Source: a bacterium
GTDB taxonomy: Bacteria > Desulfobacterota > Binatia > UBA12015
Length of the DNA stretch: 35,406 nucleotides
NCBI GenBank assembly: GCA_030430245.1
Contig: JAUIFY010000025.1
Span: forward strand, 1-35,406
Direction of reading: 5' to 3'
A program made the translations under genes and the position numbers. Positions 32,932-35,406 of the stretch are shown here, piece by piece. The first letter of the stretch is position 1. Each line of letters begins with the position of its first letter. The notes under the pieces were generated by a model, which had not been told where the DNA came from, searched no databases, and saw only the letters and a list, made by a program, of their open reading frames with translations.

Positions 32932-33609
32932 ATGGCCGCCATCGACAAGCAGTTCGAACTCCGCCAGCTCCTGAAGGCCTACCGCAAGGGCCTGATCTCG
33001 GACGAGATCTTCGAGGACCAGATGCGCGAGATCCAGCTCGGAGACGGCGGCCCGGCCGCCTCCGCGCCACCGCCGGCGCCGGCGCGCGTCTACCGGGTTC
33101 GCGACAAGACGTTCGCGAGCGAGCGGGAGATGCTCGTGCACTTCCTCGACGAATTCCGTGCGGGCGAGGCCTTCGGCGGCGTCATCTTCTCGCTATGGAC
33201 CGAGGTGGCCCAGGATCCCGCGATCCGGGGCGGTCTCCGCGCCGTCTGCGAGCGGGAGGCGATGCACGGCCGCGTCCTGGCGGCGCGTCTGGGCGAGATC
33301 GGCGCCCAGCCCACCGCGACCCTGCCCGAGAGCTTCCGCGAGTCGGCACGGGCACGCCTGGGATCGCCGCACGTCGCCGACGCCGACAAGGTCGCGGACT
33401 TCCTCAAGCAGATCCCCGACGCCGAAGCGGCGGTCGCGCCGATCCGCGAGGTCCTCTCGCAGATCGAGGACGACCTCGAGACATGCGCGCTCCTCTCGGC
33501 CATCCTGGAGGACGAGCTGGCAACCATCCGCTGGTTCCAGGAGACCGGCCGCGCCCTCGGCCTCGACACGAGCGACGGCGCCGAATCGGCGGCGCCGGCC
33601 GGAGGGTAG
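32932..33609 (+). CDS. Unknown helical protein, possibly degenerate ferritin-like
   Basis: A 225-residue protein with a short charged N-terminal segment (1-35), a Pro/Ala linker (about 38-52) and a helical region (about 60-215). One ExxH motif lies in CEREAMHGRVLAARL, but the corresponding second helix reads EDELATIRWF without the His, so a metal site is doubtful. Similar short proteins in deltaproteobacteria are listed as hypothetical or ferritin-like. GGGGAG lies about 10 bases before ATG 32932. It follows clpA after the stem-loop and may have its own promoter; function unknown. Confidence 0.7.
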   Translation: MAAIDKQFELRQLLKAYRKGLISDEIFEDQMREIQLGDGGPAASAPPPAPARVYRVRDKTFASEREMLVHFLDEFRAGEAFGGVIFSLWTEVAQDPAIRGGLRAVCEREAMHGRVLAARLGEIGAQPTATLPESFRESARARLGSPHVADADKVADFLKQIPDAEAAVAPIREVLSQIEDDLETCALLSAILEDELATIRWFQETGRALGLDTSDGAESAAPAGG

Positions 33610-33760
33610 ACCGCGCCGCCCGGGGCACGCGCCGGGCGACCACTGCCCGGACCGGCAGATCCACGCCGTCGTCCGTCTCGCGGGCGTGGCGACGGACGCG
33701 ACGATTCGACACGGGCCCGATCGCGCCGCCGGGCGAGGTCGGTGCGGGACGGGCGGGGCG
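33610..33760. other. Convergent gap without gene
   Basis: A 151-base GC-rich gap between the plus-strand unknown gene and the minus-strand FAD oxidase. No repeat, RNA or coding frame is seen; it probably contains the ends of both transcripts. Confidence 0.5.
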
Positions 33761-35161
33761 TCAGATCTGAACGCCCGGATTCATGATCCCGTTCGGGTCG
33801 AGCGCCTTCTTGACGCTGCGCAGGACCTCGACTCCGGTGTCCCCGAGCTCACGCGGCAGGTAGTCGCGGCGCACGCGACCGATGCCGTGATGGTGCGCGA
33901 TGCTGCCCCCACAGGCGATCGTCGCCTCCATGGCGGCGGCCCAGGCTCCCGAGTAGATGCGCTCCTGCTCCTGCTCCTCCTTCGCGGAGCCCACGAAGGT
34001 GAAGTAGATGTTCACGCCGGTCGTGTACCCGTGCGAGGTGTGCCCGCTCGCGACGAGGACGCCCGGGACCGCCGCGATCGCTTGCGCGACCTTCCCGTAC
34101 AGGGGGCCGATTCGATCCCACGTCGCGGAGACCTCGATCGTGTCGACGACGAGGCCGTTGCCGAGGAGATCTTCCCACGAGGGCACGTGGTTGCGGTTGC
34201 CCAGCCAATGCCGGAGCGGAGCCGCGCCGAGGTCTTCGCCACCGCGGCTCGTGCACGCGTCGCGCGCCGCCGCGAGCTCCAGCTCGAGCGCTCCCCGCAT
34301 CGCCTCCGATCCCTCCGTCGCCACCAGCAGCAGTGGCTCGCGCTCCGGGAACCAATCGTTGAAGTTCCGCTGCGCCTCGATCCCGTCGTAGAGCCGAAGG
34401 ACGGCGGGACGCCAGCCCGCCTGCAGGAGCTGCCGCGTGATCTCGAGCCCGTCCTCCCACGACCGGAGCCGCGCAGCGAAGCCGATCTCGACGGCCGGCT
34501 TCGGCGAGAGCTTCAGATCGATCTCGGTCACGATGCCGAGCGTGCCCTCCGATCCGAGGAGGATCTCGCGGAGGTCCGGCCCGGTCGAGGCACGCGGGGC
34601 GGGAAACGTCCGGACGACCCGTCCGCCGGGCAGCACGACCTCGAGCGCGAGCACGAGATCTTCGATGTTGCCGTACCGGGTCGAGAGCTGGCCCGAGGCC
34701 CGCGTCGCGACCCAGCCGCCGACGGTCGAGACCGCGATGGACTGCGGGAAGTGTCCGAGCGTGAACCCGCGCTCGCCCAGGAGACGCTCGCACTCCGCGC
34801 CGTTGAGACCCGCCTGGACGCGGGCCGTGCACGCCTCCGCGTTCAGCTCGATGAGGGCAGCCATGCGCGAGAGATCGACGACGAGAGCCTCGCCGCCGGG
34901 GCGCACGCCGCCGCACACACCCGAGCCCAGTCCGTACGGGACGATGGCCGTACGCTCCGCGTCCGCGATCTCGAGGATCGTCTGGACCTCGGAGGTCGAC
35001 TCGGGGAAGACGACCGCGGGAGGCGCCTCGGTCGGGTTGCCGGCGACGTCGTGGATCGCCTCGAACGCCCAGTAGTCGTGCGCGTGCGCGCGACGCGTCT
35101 CGTCGTCGCGCCGGACGCGTCCTTCGGGCAGCGCCCGTTCGAGAAGCTCGATCGTCTTCAT
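33761..35161 (-). CDS. FAD-linked oxidase, alkyl-DHAP synthase (AGPS)-like
   Basis: A 466-residue VAO/PCMH-type flavoprotein. The FAD-binding half has PYGLGSGVCGG (75-85), and the block STVGGWVATRASGQLSTRYGNIEDL (145-169) is nearly that of eukaryotic alkyldihydroxyacetonephosphate synthase. The C-terminal half has SHGYTTGVNIYFTFV (about 376-390) and the histidine cluster HHHGIG (423-428), both expected in AGPS active sites. It would exchange an acyl for an alkyl chain on acyl-DHAP, or act as a related 2-hydroxyacid or lactate-type dehydrogenase. ATG 35161 (MKTIELLE) overlaps the glpD stop (ATGA) and has GAGAGGA upstream; a start at 35179 adds six residues. Confidence 0.85.
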   Translation of the reverse strand: MKTIELLERALPEGRVRRDDETRRAHAHDYWAFEAIHDVAGNPTEAPPAVVFPESTSEVQTILEIADAERTAIVPYGLGSGVCGGVRPGGEALVVDLSRMAALIELNAEACTARVQAGLNGAECERLLGERGFTLGHFPQSIAVSTVGGWVATRASGQLSTRYGNIEDLVLALEVVLPGGRVVRTFPAPRASTGPDLREILLGSEGTLGIVTEIDLKLSPKPAVEIGFAARLRSWEDGLEITRQLLQAGWRPAVLRLYDGIEAQRNFNDWFPEREPLLLVATEGSEAMRGALELELAAARDACTSRGGEDLGAAPLRHWLGNRNHVPSWEDLLGNGLVVDTIEVSATWDRIGPLYGKVAQAIAAVPGVLVASGHTSHGYTTGVNIYFTFVGSAKEEQEQERIYSGAWAAAMEATIACGGSIAHHHGIGRVRRDYLPRELGDTGVEVLRSVKKALDPNGIMNPGVQI

Positions 35162-35406
35162 CGGGATTCCTCTCTCCACGCGACGTCCTCGGCGATGCGC
35201 GCGCGATAGCCCGCGACCTCCTGCCCACGACGCTCGTCACTCCAGCCCAGGCGCCGGCCCACGACTTCCGCCACGCGCTCCACGTGCGCGAGCCCGTTGT
35301 CCGGCGCGAAGAGGTTCGCTCGAACGCGTCGCTCGAGAACGTCGGTGACCGACATCGCGCACTCGGCCTCGAGCGACGTCGTGATGTCGTCGTCCCCGAT
35401 GGTCTG
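35158..35406 (-). CDS. glpD: Glycerol-3-phosphate dehydrogenase, C-terminal end (partial)
   Basis: The frame runs to the right edge; 82 C-terminal residues are visible. AECAMSVTDVLERRVRANLF, followed by ERVAEVVGRRLGWSDERRGQEVAGYRARI, matches the C-terminal helical domain of FAD-dependent GlpD (typical LEDVLRRRTR then LGWDEARREAEV). The protein would oxidise glycerol 3-phosphate to DHAP at the membrane and pass electrons to quinone. Its stop overlaps the ATG of the AGPS-like gene. Identification rests only on this short piece. Confidence 0.75.
   Translation of the reverse strand, partial: QTIGDDDITTSLEAECAMSVTDVLERRVRANLFAPDNGLAHVERVAEVVGRRLGWSDERRGQEVAGYRARIAEDVAWREESR

Overview
The window is a GC-rich stretch (high GC at third codon positions by eye) of what looks like an ordinary chromosome of a Gram-negative bacterium. 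Evidence for the cell type: a SurA-like periplasmic chaperone next to pdxA, lipoprotein signals, a ClpS/ClpA pair, a bacterial-type ProRS with an editing domain, and a long primary sigma factor with a lysine/alanine-rich N-terminus. Together with a thiolase, an F420/LLM-type oxidoreductase, a FadR-type regulator and an AGPS-like FAD enzyme next to glpD, this suggests a deltaproteobacterial-type lineage (Myxococcota, Binatota or a relative). That placement is inference; no rRNA is present. I see no tRNA, CRISPR array, insertion sequence, prophage or biosynthetic megacluster.

Layout. 1-6693 is all minus strand: surA-like, pdxA and a phosphomannomutase, tightly overlapped, then a LuxR-type response regulator, a thiolase and a sulfatase-like enzyme cut by the left edge. 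6771-9105 is a plus cluster (HAD phosphatase, Nudix hydrolase, secreted propeller-like protein) that meets, tail to tail, a minus operon of a FadR-type regulator and a di-iron ferritin-like protein (9048-10966). 11060-16128 holds envelope functions: a glycerophosphodiesterase, a GT-C-like membrane protein divergent from a GT2 polyprenyl-phosphate glycosyltransferase, a DsbA-like lipoprotein and a PQQ-type sugar dehydrogenase lipoprotein. 16194-18240 has an acyl-thioesterase-like protein and a soluble histidine kinase.

18309-23477 is a compact plus operon with 4-base overlaps: proS, pyrF and two M16 peptidases, one with an intact zinc motif and one without. It is followed by rpoD, which is preceded by a 7-codon leader ORF with a strong ribosome binding site. 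After rpoD come a small unrecognised protein, a 437-base non-coding stretch with several inverted repeats, and a LysR regulator that overlaps a PadR regulator tail to tail. 28000-30160 has a divergent pair, an LLM oxidoreductase and asd, with a strong hairpin just before the asd ribosome binding site. clpS-clpA and an unknown helical protein follow. The right edge is a minus operon of glpD (cut) and an AGPS-like FAD oxidase, which could make ether lipid precursors.

The best candidates for a second look are the FadR-type promoter whose 15-base palindrome fills the spacer between the -35 and -10 boxes ahead of a di-iron protein, the rpoD leader ORF, the glpD/AGPS-like pair, and the structured region ahead of the LysR gene. 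I did not find a clear new multi-gene system; most of the window is housekeeping.
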